A stretch of DNA of 64,000 nt, taken from NCBI GenBank assembly GCA_016719815.1, contig JADJYK010000001.1, forward strand, positions 248,001-312,000, given 5' to 3'. Position 1 is the stretch's first letter. Each line of letters starts with the position of its first letter. Position numbers and translations under genes: made by a program. The notes under the pieces were generated by a model. It saw only the letters and a list, made by a program, of their open reading frames with translations. It was not told the origin of the DNA and ran no database searches. Shown piece by piece: positions 25,417 to 33,094 of the stretch. This DNA is from Chitinophagaceae bacterium (GTDB lineage Bacteria > Bacteroidota > Bacteroidia > Chitinophagales > Chitinophagaceae).

Positions 25417-26415
25417 ATGTTTAAAACCGCAGAAGATATACGCCAGTTAAATGAGAAAATTACTCTTGCCGGCCATTTTACAGATAAGCTGCGAGAGGAA
25501 GTCGGTCATGTTATTATTGGTCAGTCTCACATGCTTGACAGGTTGTTGATTGGGTTGTTGAGTAACGGGCATGTGCTGCTGGAAGGTGTGCCTGGCCTTG
25601 CAAAAACATTAACAATAAAATCATTGGCACAGGCTATACTGGCAAAATTCAGCCGTATACAATTTACACCTGATTTGTTGCCTGCCGATGTTATTGGCAC
25701 TATGATTTATAATCAGCAGCGTAATGAATTTGTAGTACGGAAAGGCCCCATTTTTGCAAATTTTATTTTGGCGGATGAAATTAACAGGGCTCCGGCCAAA
25801 GTGCAAAGCGCCTTGCTGGAGGCTATGCAGGAACGACAGGTTACTATCGGGGAATCAACTTACAAACTGGATGAGCCATTCCTGGTATTAGCCACACAAA
25901 ATCCGTTGGAACAGGAGGGAACATATCCTTTGCCAGAAGCACAGGTAGACAGGTTTATTATGAAAGTGGTTGTGGACTACCCGAAAATGAGTGAGGAACA
26001 ACTTATTCTCCGGCAAAATGTACAGGGGACTTTCCCATCAGTAAGGCAAGTTGTTTCAATACAGGAGGTGATTGATGCAAAAGAACTGACTAAGCAGATA
26101 TATATGGATGAAAAGATTGAGCAGTACATTCTTGATATTGTTTTTGCCACTCGAGAGCCGGAAGATTACAAATTAGATAATCTGAAGCCGCTCATTTCTT
26201 ATGGCGCTTCACCAAGAGGAAGTATAAATCTTGCTATAGCATCAAAAGCACAGGCCTTTTTAAATAAGCGGGGTTTTGTAATACCCGAAGATGTAAGGAG
26301 TATTTGCAAAGATGTGTTGCGCCACCGTATTGGACTGACATATGAAGCAGAGGCAGAAAACATAAAAGTAGAAAATGTGATTGAAGATGTGCTGCGTAAA
26401 ATAAATGTGCCTTAA
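25417..26415 (+). CDS. MoxR family AAA+ ATPase
   Basis: A 332-residue MoxR-type AAA+ ATPase, thought to remodel or mature substrates together with VWA-domain proteins. Walker A is GVPGLAKT near residue 54, Walker B is FILADEIN near 119, and ATQNPLEQEGTYPLPEAQVD carries the sensor and arginine-finger region. The C-terminal lid includes YGASPRGSINLAIASKAQAF. It opens an operon with DUF58, BatD-like and BatA-like genes, the conserved 'bat' arrangement found in many Bacteroidota. Confidence 0.95.
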   Translation: MFKTAEDIRQLNEKITLAGHFTDKLREEVGHVIIGQSHMLDRLLIGLLSNGHVLLEGVPGLAKTLTIKSLAQAILAKFSRIQFTPDLLPADVIGTMIYNQQRNEFVVRKGPIFANFILADEINRAPAKVQSALLEAMQERQVTIGESTYKLDEPFLVLATQNPLEQEGTYPLPEAQVDRFIMKVVVDYPKMSEEQLILRQNVQGTFPSVRQVVSIQEVIDAKELTKQIYMDEKIEQYILDIVFATREPEDYKLDNLKPLISYGASPRGSINLAIASKAQAFLNKRGFVIPEDVRSICKDVLRHRIGLTYEAEAENIKVENVIEDVLRKINVP

Positions 26416-26469
26416 CGGGATGAAGGTGATGGGTAAATGGCTTAAAATTGAAATGTTTAATTATTCGGG

Positions 26470-27303
26470 TTGTTGACTACTGCAGAGATATTAAAAAAAG
26501 TAAGAGAGCTTGAAATAAAAAGCAAAAAGCTAACCAGCGATTTATTCACGGGTGAGTATCACAGTGCTTTTAAGGGCAAAGGCATGTCGTTTAAAGAAGT
26601 GAGAGAATATGCAGCAGGGGATGATATACGCTTTATTGACTGGAATGTTTCTGCAAGGTTCGGGCACCCGTTTAGTAAAATATTTGAGGAAGAAAGAGAA
26701 TTGACGGTTATGCTGCTTGTGGATATAAGCAACAGCTCATTATTTGGCACCACACATGCAAGAAAAAGAGATGTTATTACTGAAATTGGTGCCGTACTGA
26801 GTTTTTCTGCAGTGAATAATGCAGACAAAGTGGGTGTAATTTTTTACAGTAGTGAAGTGGAGAAATATATTCCGCCTAAAAAAGGGAAACAACACGCCTT
26901 GTATATTGTAAGAGAGCTGTTGAGCAGGGAATCTAAAAATCCCGGCACCGCGGTTCAATCTGCCCTTCGGTTTTTTAATAATTCAACCCGGCAAAAAAGT
27001 ATTGCCTTTGTACTTAGCGATTTTATTGACGCCAACTATGAGGATGCATTGCGTATTGCAGCAGGGAAACATGATATAATTGGCATAAAGGTATATGATA
27101 AAATGGACCAGCAACTACCGGATGCAGGTTTGCTGTATGTAAGCGATGGAGAAAGTGGAAAGACTAAGTGGGTGGATAGCGGAGATTCATTAGTTCGCAA
27201 AAAATATGAGCATGAATTTTTCGGATCACTGATTATGCAGCACAGGTATTTAAGAAAGCTGGCTGCGATCTGCTGCATGTTAAAACGGGAGAAGATTACG
27301 TAA
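26470..27303 (+). CDS. DUF58 domain protein (frameshifted near C-terminus)
   Basis: DUF58 protein of the MoxR operon, with a VWA-like fold. The start is a TTG (26470 or 26473), since no in-frame ATG precedes TTAEILKKVRELEIKSKK. Motifs are EYHSAFKGKGMSFKEVREYA, GDDIRFIDWNVSARFGHPFS and LLVDISNSS (MIDAS-like). The frame ends LAAICCMLKREKIT, but adding one G near 27258 gives RKAGCDLLHVKTGEDYVKIL and a natural stop at 27339-27341, so the genuine C-terminus is KKFFLSTNK. The corrected protein is about 290 residues. A read error is likely. Confidence 0.9.
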   Translation: MLTTAEILKKVRELEIKSKKLTSDLFTGEYHSAFKGKGMSFKEVREYAAGDDIRFIDWNVSARFGHPFSKIFEEERELTVMLLVDISNSSLFGTTHARKRDVITEIGAVLSFSAVNNADKVGVIFYSSEVEKYIPPKKGKQHALYIVRELLSRESKNPGTAVQSALRFFNNSTRQKSIAFVLSDFIDANYEDALRIAAGKHDIIGIKVYDKMDQQLPDAGLLYVSDGESGKTKWVDSGDSLVRKKYEHEFFGSLIMQHRYLRKLAAICCMLKREKIT

Positions 27304-27347
27304 AAATTCTAAAAAAATTTTTCCTGAGCACAAATAAATAGATTAAT

Positions 27348-28262
27348 GTGAAGATGCCGAACAGGATAATACTTACAGTTGCGTTTTTGGGGATTACTAT
27401 CGCTGCGCTGGCCCAGGAAAGTTCGGTTAAGGCTTCCATAAGCAAGAACAGAATACTGATTGGAGAACCGGTAAGTCTTAACATTGAAATATATCAGTCA
27501 CCGGCATCAGTCAATGATAAACTGGAAATTGACAGCATCCCTCATTTTGAATTTATTGGAGGGCCTGTGACCGATACGATTGACAGAACCAATGGTCTCC
27601 GTGTAAAGAGTATTTACAAAATTACCAGTTTTGACTCCGGCCACTGGGTTATTCCTTCGTTTATTCTTGCCGGGAAATTCAAGACAGATACGATTGGAAT
27701 AGATGTTCTATTTTCTGTGTTTAATCCCGAACAGGATTATCATGACATAAAAGACATTATTGAGGTGAAGCCTTCTGGTAAGAAAAATCAGTGGTGGTGG
27801 TTTCTTGTGGGAGGTGTGTTCCTCGCTGCGATTTTGCTTTATTACGTTCTGAGGAAAAAGAAGCCTGCTGTGGTTTCTGCTATTACCATCAAACCGGTTG
27901 ATGCTTATGCGGAAGCGATGAATAGTATGGAAGAACTCCAAAGAAGTCATCTTTCCGTTAAACCTTATTTTATAAGGCTGACAGATATTTTCAGGCTGTA
28001 TATTTTTAGAAAAAAAGGTATTCATACGCTACAGCGAACAACTACTGATTTGGTTTTGCAACTGAAAGACGCTGGGCTGGGTAAAGATGAATTTGATAAA
28101 TTATCATCTTCATTGCGGCTGTCCGACTTTGTAAAATTTGCTAAATATATTGCAACTGAAGATGACAGGGCTACGGCATTTAATCATGTGCTGGCTGCTA
28201 TAAAATCAATCCAGGCAAAAAGTATAGCTGATTTGGAAACAGAAATAAAGTCTGATGCCTGA
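27348..28262 (+). CDS. BatD-like (oxygen tolerance) membrane protein
   Basis: A 304-residue protein in the position of BatD. A signal peptide (ILTVAFLGITIAALAQ) leads to one beta-sandwich periplasmic domain (about 22-130; KASISKNRILIGEPVSLNIE). A transmembrane helix follows near 148-166 (WWWFLVGGVFLAAILLYYV), then a cytoplasmic helical region of about 130 residues. This is a shorter form than classical BatD, which has two or three beta domains. GTG 27348 and ATG 27354 are both possible starts. It overlaps the next gene by 8 bases, so translation is probably coupled. Confidence 0.8.
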   Translation: MKMPNRIILTVAFLGITIAALAQESSVKASISKNRILIGEPVSLNIEIYQSPASVNDKLEIDSIPHFEFIGGPVTDTIDRTNGLRVKSIYKITSFDSGHWVIPSFILAGKFKTDTIGIDVLFSVFNPEQDYHDIKDIIEVKPSGKKNQWWWFLVGGVFLAAILLYYVLRKKKPAVVSAITIKPVDAYAEAMNSMEELQRSHLSVKPYFIRLTDIFRLYIFRKKGIHTLQRTTTDLVLQLKDAGLGKDEFDKLSSSLRLSDFVKFAKYIATEDDRATAFNHVLAAIKSIQAKSIADLETEIKSDA

Positions 28263-29256
28263 GTTGTTTCAACATATCAGTTTTGCTTATCCGGCCGTAT
28301 TTGCTTTGCTGCTGTTGCTGCCTGTAATGATTTGGCGGCATGTTAAAAAGAGTGATGCCAATCAGTCGGCAATTGAAGTTTCCACTATTCATGCATTTCG
28401 GCTTACTACATGGAAAAATCGTTTCAGATATTTGCCTTTCCTGCTTCGGCTATTAGGTGTGACATGTATTATTATTGCTTTGGCAAGACCTCAAAGGCGA
28501 ATTGACAACCAAACCAGCGAAGGTGAAGGAATAGATATTGTGCTGTGTATGGATGTAAGCGGCAGCATGGGCTCCAGAGATGTGGCACCGTCAAGAATGG
28601 ATGCAGCCAAAGAAAAGGCTGAAGAATTTATCCGTAGCCGCCCGGTTGACAGAATAGGATTGGTTGTTTTTTCAGGTGAGAGCTTCACTCAATGTCCCAT
28701 TACGAATGACCAGCAGTCGCTCATCAGCCAGGTACAATCATTAGAAAGCCGTAAGCATCTTATTGATGGAACTGTTATAGGCGAAGGATTAGCAACTGCG
28801 GTGGACAGGCTCTCCAGAAGCGAAAGTAAAAGCAAGGTCATTATTCTGCTGACTGATGGGAAGGAAGACCCGCCTGCAACCAGGCTAATAGATCCGCTGA
28901 CAGCACTGGAAATTGCAAAAACAAAAGGTGTAAAAGTGTACACTATTGGAGTAAGTGCCGGAGCCTCGACAGTTATCGAAAATACAGGCAATAAAAAATC
29001 AGTTCAGCCAGATTTTCTGGATGAGGAACTGCTCAGAAAAATTGCTGTTGAAACAGGAGGCCAATATTTTAGGGCAAGGGATAAAAGTGGATTGAAATCT
29101 GTTTATAGCCAGATTGACCTGATGGAGAAAACAAAGGTGGAAGTAAAACATCATACCCGTTATGAGGAAAAGTTTCTTCCTTTTTTGCTGGCAGCACTTG
29201 TCTTTCTGTTCGTTGAAATGCTGCTAAAATTTACCGTTTTCAGAAAGTTTCCCTGA
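28255..29256 (+). CDS. BatA-like VWA domain membrane protein
   Basis: A 333-residue BatA-type protein. The N-terminal helix is YPAVFALLLLLPVMIW, a second lies near residue 62 (LLRLLGVTCIIIALA), and a C-terminal helix (FLPFLLAALVFLFVEMLL) brackets a von Willebrand A domain. The metal-ion site is visible as CMDVSGSMGS near residue 98, with the matching ILLTDGKEDPP downstream. It is the last clear member of the MoxR-DUF58-BatD-BatA operon; BatB and BatC do not follow, and rsgA comes next. Confidence 0.93.
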   Translation: MPELFQHISFAYPAVFALLLLLPVMIWRHVKKSDANQSAIEVSTIHAFRLTTWKNRFRYLPFLLRLLGVTCIIIALARPQRRIDNQTSEGEGIDIVLCMDVSGSMGSRDVAPSRMDAAKEKAEEFIRSRPVDRIGLVVFSGESFTQCPITNDQQSLISQVQSLESRKHLIDGTVIGEGLATAVDRLSRSESKSKVIILLTDGKEDPPATRLIDPLTALEIAKTKGVKVYTIGVSAGASTVIENTGNKKSVQPDFLDEELLRKIAVETGGQYFRARDKSGLKSVYSQIDLMEKTKVEVKHHTRYEEKFLPFLLAALVFLFVEMLLKFTVFRKFP

Positions 29257-29314
29257 GATAAAGCGATAGCGAATTTTGGAGTATTGATTATCTTTTATCC
29301 GGTATCTTGCATTT

Positions 29315-30052
29315 ATGAAGGCGTTAGTTTATAAGTCAACCGGTAGCTGGTACATCCTTAAAGATGAAGAAGGCAGGATATGGAATGGCCGTACTAAAGG
29401 AGTGCTTAAACTGGACGATATTACCAGCACCAATCCTATTGCCGTAGGTGATGTAGTGGAGTGTGAAGTGGAAAGTGAAGAGAATGTGACTGCCATTATC
29501 AGCAAAATACAGCACCGCCATAATTATATCAACAGGCAAAGTCCCCGGCACAAAGCACAACATCATATTGTGGCGGCAAATCTTGACCAATCAATGCTGG
29601 TGGCTACATTGAAAGAACCCAAAACCTCGCAGGGTTTTATTGACCGTTTCCTGGTAGCCTCAGAGATGTACCATGTGCCGGCGATAATTGTTTTTAACAA
29701 GTCAGACTTGTACAAAGCAAAGGATATTGAAAAGTATGAGCGATGGAAAGCAATGTATGAAACGGTAGGCTACAAAGTACTGCTGGTAAGTGCTGAAAAG
29801 AATGAAGGACTGGAAGAATTGAAAGAATTGCTGAAAGATAAAATAACATTGGTGAGCGGACATAGCGGTGTGGGTAAATCTTCATTGCTGAATGTAATAA
29901 TGCCCGGTAAAAACCGCAAAACGCAGGATGTAAGCGGCTGGAGTGGAAAAGGGCAGCATACCACCACTTTTGCCGAAATGTTTGACATTCCTGATGGCGG
30001 CAAAATAATTGATACACCCGGCATGAGGGAGTTTGGCCCTGGTGGATATTGA
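29315..30052 (+). CDS. rsgA: Ribosome small-subunit GTPase RsgA, N-terminal part (frameshifted)
   Basis: RsgA (YjeQ) is a circularly permuted GTPase that checks late maturation of the 30S subunit. The N-terminal OB fold contains STGSWYILKDEEGRIWNGRT. The G domain follows in permuted order: FNKSDLY (G4), VSAEKNEG (G5), SGHSGVGKSSLLN (P-loop) and IIDTPGMREFG (G3). The frame ends in FGPGGY; removing one C from the run at 30037-30039 gives GLVDIEKQEV, and a second extra C near 30067-30070 must be removed to reach the next piece. The TATCTTG box at 29303-29309 lies 5 bases before ATG. Confidence 0.95.
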   Translation: MKALVYKSTGSWYILKDEEGRIWNGRTKGVLKLDDITSTNPIAVGDVVECEVESEENVTAIISKIQHRHNYINRQSPRHKAQHHIVAANLDQSMLVATLKEPKTSQGFIDRFLVASEMYHVPAIIVFNKSDLYKAKDIEKYERWKAMYETVGYKVLLVSAEKNEGLEELKELLKDKITLVSGHSGVGKSSLLNVIMPGKNRKTQDVSGWSGKGQHTTTFAEMFDIPDGGKIIDTPGMREFGPGGY

Positions 30053-30243
30053 AAAGCAGGAAGTGTCTCCACTATTTTCCGGAGATGCGGGACAGGCTGA
30101 ACGGTTGCCAGTTTAATAATTGTCTGCATTTTAATGAGCCGGACTGTGCGATAAAAGAGGCTGTCAACAACGGAAAAATTCATGAAGACAGATTTGTGAG
30201 TTATCTGAATATTATGGAATCGTTAGAGAATAAAAGCTATTAA
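30049..30243 (+). CDS. rsgA: Ribosome small-subunit GTPase RsgA, zinc-domain C-terminal part (frameshifted)
   Basis: C-terminal end of RsgA, beginning in genuine sequence at HYFPEMRDRLNGCQFNNC. It holds the zinc-binding signature C-x4-C-x-H-x5-C (CQFNNCLHFNEPDC) followed by a helical tail (YLNIMESLENKSY). The TTG at 30049 is not a real start; the two pieces join into a protein of about 309 residues. Confidence 0.92.
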   Translation: MKSRKCLHYFPEMRDRLNGCQFNNCLHFNEPDCAIKEAVNNGKIHEDRFVSYLNIMESLENKSY

Positions 30244-30292
30244 CAACAGGCCGGCAGGGCGAAATTCTGACAGACTGAATATAAAGGGTAAC

Positions 30293-30311
30293 AAAAAGCC
30301 CCATTCGGGGC
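30293..30311 (-). terminator. Terminator for the minus-strand gene at 30448
   Basis: GCCCC (30298-30302) and GGGGC (30307-30311) form a 5-bp stem with a 4-base loop. On the minus strand the stem is followed directly by TTTTTGTT. It is about 140 bases beyond the stop codon at 30448. Confidence 0.55.
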
Positions 30312-30330
30312 GATATTATCGTTGAATAGA

Positions 30331-30352
30331 ACCTGCCTGTCGGCAGACAGGT
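30331..30352. repeat. Dispersed palindromic repeat, copy 1
   Basis: An imperfect palindrome of 22 bases with core CCTGCCTGTCGGCAGACAGG. A 21-base exact reverse complement occurs at 59953-59973. Both copies are intergenic. Confidence 0.8.
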
Positions 30353-30367
30353 TACCAGACATATAGA

Positions 30368-30398
30368 GTGCGACGCAACAGACGATGAGTAGAATTAC
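30368..30398 (+). repeat. 31-base repeat, left copy of an inverted pair
   Basis: This copy starts GTGCGACGCAACAGACGATG and ends AGAATTAC. The reverse complement of 31763-31793 matches it at 29 of 31 positions. The pair encloses three minus-strand genes (30448-31717). Confidence 0.85.
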
Positions 30399-30420
30399 TA
30401 TTGTTGGTAACAAAATTTTC

Positions 30421-30448
30421 TTTACTCACCTTTAGGGGTTGTTGGGGT
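30421..30448. repeat. G/C-run palindromic intergenic repeat (second copy)
   Basis: TTTACTCACCTTTAGGGGTT followed by GTTGGGGT; nearly the same as the element at 23021-23046 (one C-run base changed and two bases added). It abuts the stop codon of the minus-strand gene at 30448. Confidence 0.5.
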
Positions 30449-30777
30449 TACGCTACATTCGTCTTTACTTCGTTCAGCAGTTTATTTTCCAGCACACCGG
30501 CCAGTTCAACCACAGCTTTATTGTCTTTGCCAAGGGCATCACGGGTTTTAGTAGGAAACATAGAAATGCCGTTGTAAATGCTGTAATGCAGGGTCAGATT
30601 ATGCCCCTTGAACCGGAATTCCCAGTCAATAGTGTCGAAATCATCTTCTTTACTGGAGAAAGAGATTTTAAAATCCCGGGTAAGGATGTTGGCGATGTGA
30701 TAAAACTCCTTTAAGCCACCACTGTCGGTGATGATTGCTTCGGTACAACCGAGTGAGGTACGTAAGTTAAGGCTCAT
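30448..30777 (-). CDS. Conserved small hypothetical protein
   Basis: A 109-residue soluble protein beginning SLNLRTSLGCTEAIITDSGG. It has alternating charged and hydrophobic strands (DFKISFSSKEDDFDTIDWEF) and a helical C-terminus (DNKAVVELAGVLENKLLNEV). It looks like a widespread small Bacteroidota family (possibly DUF3630), but I cannot name a function. The sequence is well composed and codon use is ordinary, so it is likely a real gene. It is flanked by repeats on its 3' side. Confidence 0.65.
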   Translation of the reverse strand: MSLNLRTSLGCTEAIITDSGGLKEFYHIANILTRDFKISFSSKEDDFDTIDWEFRFKGHNLTLHYSIYNGISMFPTKTRDALGKDNKAVVELAGVLENKLLNEVKTNVA

Positions 30778-30861
30778 AGAAAAGGGTTTGGTTTTATTGT
30801 CTTGATTGTTTTACTGCAATTAAGACAGGATATTGTTTAAAAAAGCTGCACAATCAGTGCA

Positions 30862-31056
30862 TTAACTTCTGAATTTTTTTGCTTTGCGGGCTTGTTTTTC
30901 TGCTTTTGGGTCACCTGAAGCCAGTTTTTCTGCCCCAATGTTCTTGCCGTTGGTCGGACAACCATACTTTGGCTTAAATACACTTTGCCACAACCTGCAG
31001 GAAGGCAGCATAAAAATTATTCCTAATGCAAGTACTAAAATTCGCAGGTTTTTCAT
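30862..31056 (-). CDS. Small lipoprotein
   Basis: A 64-residue protein with a classic lipoprotein signal: ILVLALGIIFMLPSCRLW, cysteine near residue 20. The mature part has a second cysteine in KYGCPTNGKNIGAEKLASGD and a very basic tail (KQARKAKKFRS). Short proteins of this kind are common in Bacteroidota and have no known role. A near-consensus AATATTTG box lies 4 bases upstream of its ATG on the minus strand. Confidence 0.75.
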   Translation of the reverse strand: MKNLRILVLALGIIFMLPSCRLWQSVFKPKYGCPTNGKNIGAEKLASGDPKAEKQARKAKKFRS

Positions 31057-31186
31057 TTGCCAAATATTAGTTGTATAACGAAAATAATCAGGTTTAATTG
31101 CCCGAAAGTGAGGCGGAAATCCGAATTCGGAAGTCAGAGGTCAGATACAGGAAACCAGGGCAATGATAATTTTCCGACATCCGACT

Positions 31187-31717
31187 TCATTCCTCAGGCT
31201 TCTGCTCCCTGAACCAATCCGCATACCGGATGTAGTTATTGGCAATCCGGTCTATCTGGCCATGAACCAGCTCCTGCGGAATATCCTTCACCTTTTTGGC
31301 CGGCACACCGGCATAAATGCTTCCTGCTTCGCAAATGGTGTTTTCCAGCACCACGGCTCCGGCGGCAATGATGGTATTGCTGTGTACCACCACATTATCC
31401 ATTACAATAGCTCCCATGCCCACCAGCACATTATCATGCAGGGTACAGCCGTGTACAATAGCATTATGTCCAATCGAAACATTGTTGCCAATGGTTGTCC
31501 CGTATTTCTCGTAAGTGCAGTGTATGCAGGCGCCATCCTGCACATTTACCTTGTTGCCAAGCTTAATAAAATTCACATCGCCCCGCACCACCGTGTTGAA
31601 CCAGAAACTGCAGTTATCTCCCGCCTGCACATTACCAACGATGGTGGCATTAGGGGCAATAAAACAATTATCTCCAAATTGCGGGTACTTATCTTCTACT
31701 GGTAAAATAACAGGCAT
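31187..31717 (-). CDS. Gamma carbonic anhydrase family protein (YrdA/PaaY-like)
   Basis: A 176-residue left-handed beta-helix protein. Hexapeptide repeats run through most of the length (APNATIVGNVQAGDNCSFWF, IGNNVSIGHNAIVHGCTLHD). The zinc ligands of the gamma-CA family correspond to the histidines in GACIHCTYEKYG and SIGHNAIVHG. The C-terminal helix is QIDRIANNYIRYADWFREQ. Whether it is an active carbonic anhydrase or an acyltransferase-like relative cannot be decided from sequence. It is intact, with no indel. Confidence 0.93.
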   Translation of the reverse strand: MPVILPVEDKYPQFGDNCFIAPNATIVGNVQAGDNCSFWFNTVVRGDVNFIKLGNKVNVQDGACIHCTYEKYGTTIGNNVSIGHNAIVHGCTLHDNVLVGMGAIVMDNVVVHSNTIIAAGAVVLENTICEAGSIYAGVPAKKVKDIPQELVHGQIDRIANNYIRYADWFREQKPEE

Positions 31718-31762
31718 AATAAGTGTTTATGTTTGTTGTTTATTTTTTTAGTGCCAGCGACA

Positions 31763-31793
31763 GTAATTCTGCTCATCGTCTCTTGCGTCGCAC
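31763..31793 (-). repeat. 31-base repeat, right copy of an inverted pair
   Basis: The reverse complement of this segment matches 30368-30398 at 29 of 31 positions. The surrounding spacer 31718-31909 contains further inverted sequence (GCGACAGTAA near 31757 and TTACAGTCGC near 31846), suggesting remnants of a larger repeat element, but no gene. Confidence 0.8.
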
Positions 31794-31909
31794 ACTTTTA
31801 CTGTATATCGCTGCTCAGCAATCTCCCGCAGCGTTAATTGTTCCGTTACAGTCGCTGCGAGAAATAACCTTGCTTGCAAATATCCTTTTTTCTTTCCGAC
31901 ATTTGCCAC

Positions 31910-33088
31910 ATGACACAGCGGGAACTTTTTTTACGTCATGTTGCCCAGACATCTTCCTCACCTTTGGCCCTCGAAATTGTTAAGGCCGAAGGCTGCACAT
32001 TGTATGATGCTGCTGGCAAACAATATACCGACCTGATAGGCGGCATCAGTGTAGCCAATGTAGGTCACCGGCACCCCAAAGTGGTGGAAGCGGTAAAAAA
32101 ACAGGCTGATGAGTATATGCACATCATGGTGTATGGCGAAATGGTGCAAAGTCCGCAGGTGCAATATGCCAAACTGTTGACAGAACATTTGCCTTCTTCA
32201 TTGAACTCGGTTTACTTCACCAATTCAGGTGCCGAAGCTGTGGAAGGTGCCATGAAATTGGCAAAACGGGTAACGGGACGAACACAGATCATAGCTTTTA
32301 AAAACTCTTATCATGGAAGCACACAGGGAGCATTAAGTATCATCGGCGATGAATATTGGCGCAATGCTTACCGGCCGTTGTTGCCCGGTGTGCTGCATCT
32401 TGATTATAACTCATTTGCCTCATTGGATTATATAACAGAGCAGACCGCTTGTGTGATTGCTGAAACCATACAAGCCGAAGCGGGAATAAAAGCACCCGAT
32501 GCTGAATGGATGCTGGCTTTGCAAAATAAATGCACCGAAACCGGAACCCTGCTTATACTGGATGAGATACAGGCTGGCTTTGGACGCACCGGCAAACTGT
32601 GGGGCTTTGAGCATTTCGGTATTGAGCCTGATGTATTGCTGCTTGGCAAAGCACTCGGCGGCGGTATGCCACTGGGTGCATTTATTGCTGATAAGAAACT
32701 GATGGATGCCTTTACCGAAAACCCGGTGCTGGGACATATCACCACATTTGGTGGCCACCCGGTAAGCTGCGCCGCCGGCATGGCCGCCATGAAAGCCCTG
32801 CTGGAAGAAATGCATATTGAAAATGTAAAGCAGAAGGAAGCTTTATTCTTATCATTATTGAAAAGTAAAAAGATAAAAGCGGTCCGTTCTTTCGGTTTAT
32901 GGCTTGCGATAGAATTTGATTCTTTTGAAACAAACAAAAAAGTGATTGATACCTGTATTGAAGCAGGCGTACTAACAGATTGGTTTCTGTTTGCTTCTGA
33001 ATGTTTGAGAATATCGCCGCCACTGGTAATTTCGGAGGAAGAGATAGAGGAGGCTTGTAGGGTGGTTAGTGATGCTTGCCGTTTATGA
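31910..33088 (+). CDS. Class III pyridoxal-phosphate aminotransferase
   Basis: A 392-residue aminotransferase of the acetylornithine/4-aminobutyrate group. TNSGAEAVEGAMKLAKRVTG binds the cofactor phosphate, and AFKNSYHGSTQGALSIIGDE follows. LILDEIQAGFGRTGKLWGFE carries the pyridine-nitrogen aspartate, and LLLGKALGGGMPLGAFIADK contains the Schiff-base lysine. The exact amino donor is not evident and there is no arginine or GABA gene nearby. The start is ATG 31910, 4 bases after a GACATTTGCC box that is one mismatch from the promoter consensus. Confidence 0.93.
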   Translation: MTQRELFLRHVAQTSSSPLALEIVKAEGCTLYDAAGKQYTDLIGGISVANVGHRHPKVVEAVKKQADEYMHIMVYGEMVQSPQVQYAKLLTEHLPSSLNSVYFTNSGAEAVEGAMKLAKRVTGRTQIIAFKNSYHGSTQGALSIIGDEYWRNAYRPLLPGVLHLDYNSFASLDYITEQTACVIAETIQAEAGIKAPDAEWMLALQNKCTETGTLLILDEIQAGFGRTGKLWGFEHFGIEPDVLLLGKALGGGMPLGAFIADKKLMDAFTENPVLGHITTFGGHPVSCAAGMAAMKALLEEMHIENVKQKEALFLSLLKSKKIKAVRSFGLWLAIEFDSFETNKKVIDTCIEAGVLTDWFLFASECLRISPPLVISEEEIEEACRVVSDACRL

Positions 33089-33094
33089 GTTCTG

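Noticed and set aside
31120..31190. Imperfect inverted sequence (GGAAGTCAGAGGTCAG ... TCCGACATCCGACTTC)
   Set aside because: Present by eye but too degenerate to call as a defined element; may be a worn intergenic repeat.
31163..31705. 180-codon plus-strand frame antisense to the gamma carbonic anhydrase
   Set aside because: Antisense shadow of a repetitive hexapeptide gene; composition (His/Ile-rich) is a by-product of the opposite strand.
32428..32937. Minus-strand frame inside the aminotransferase
   Set aside because: Lies entirely within a strongly conserved PLP enzyme; Ser/Ala/Pro-rich translation is typical of antisense.
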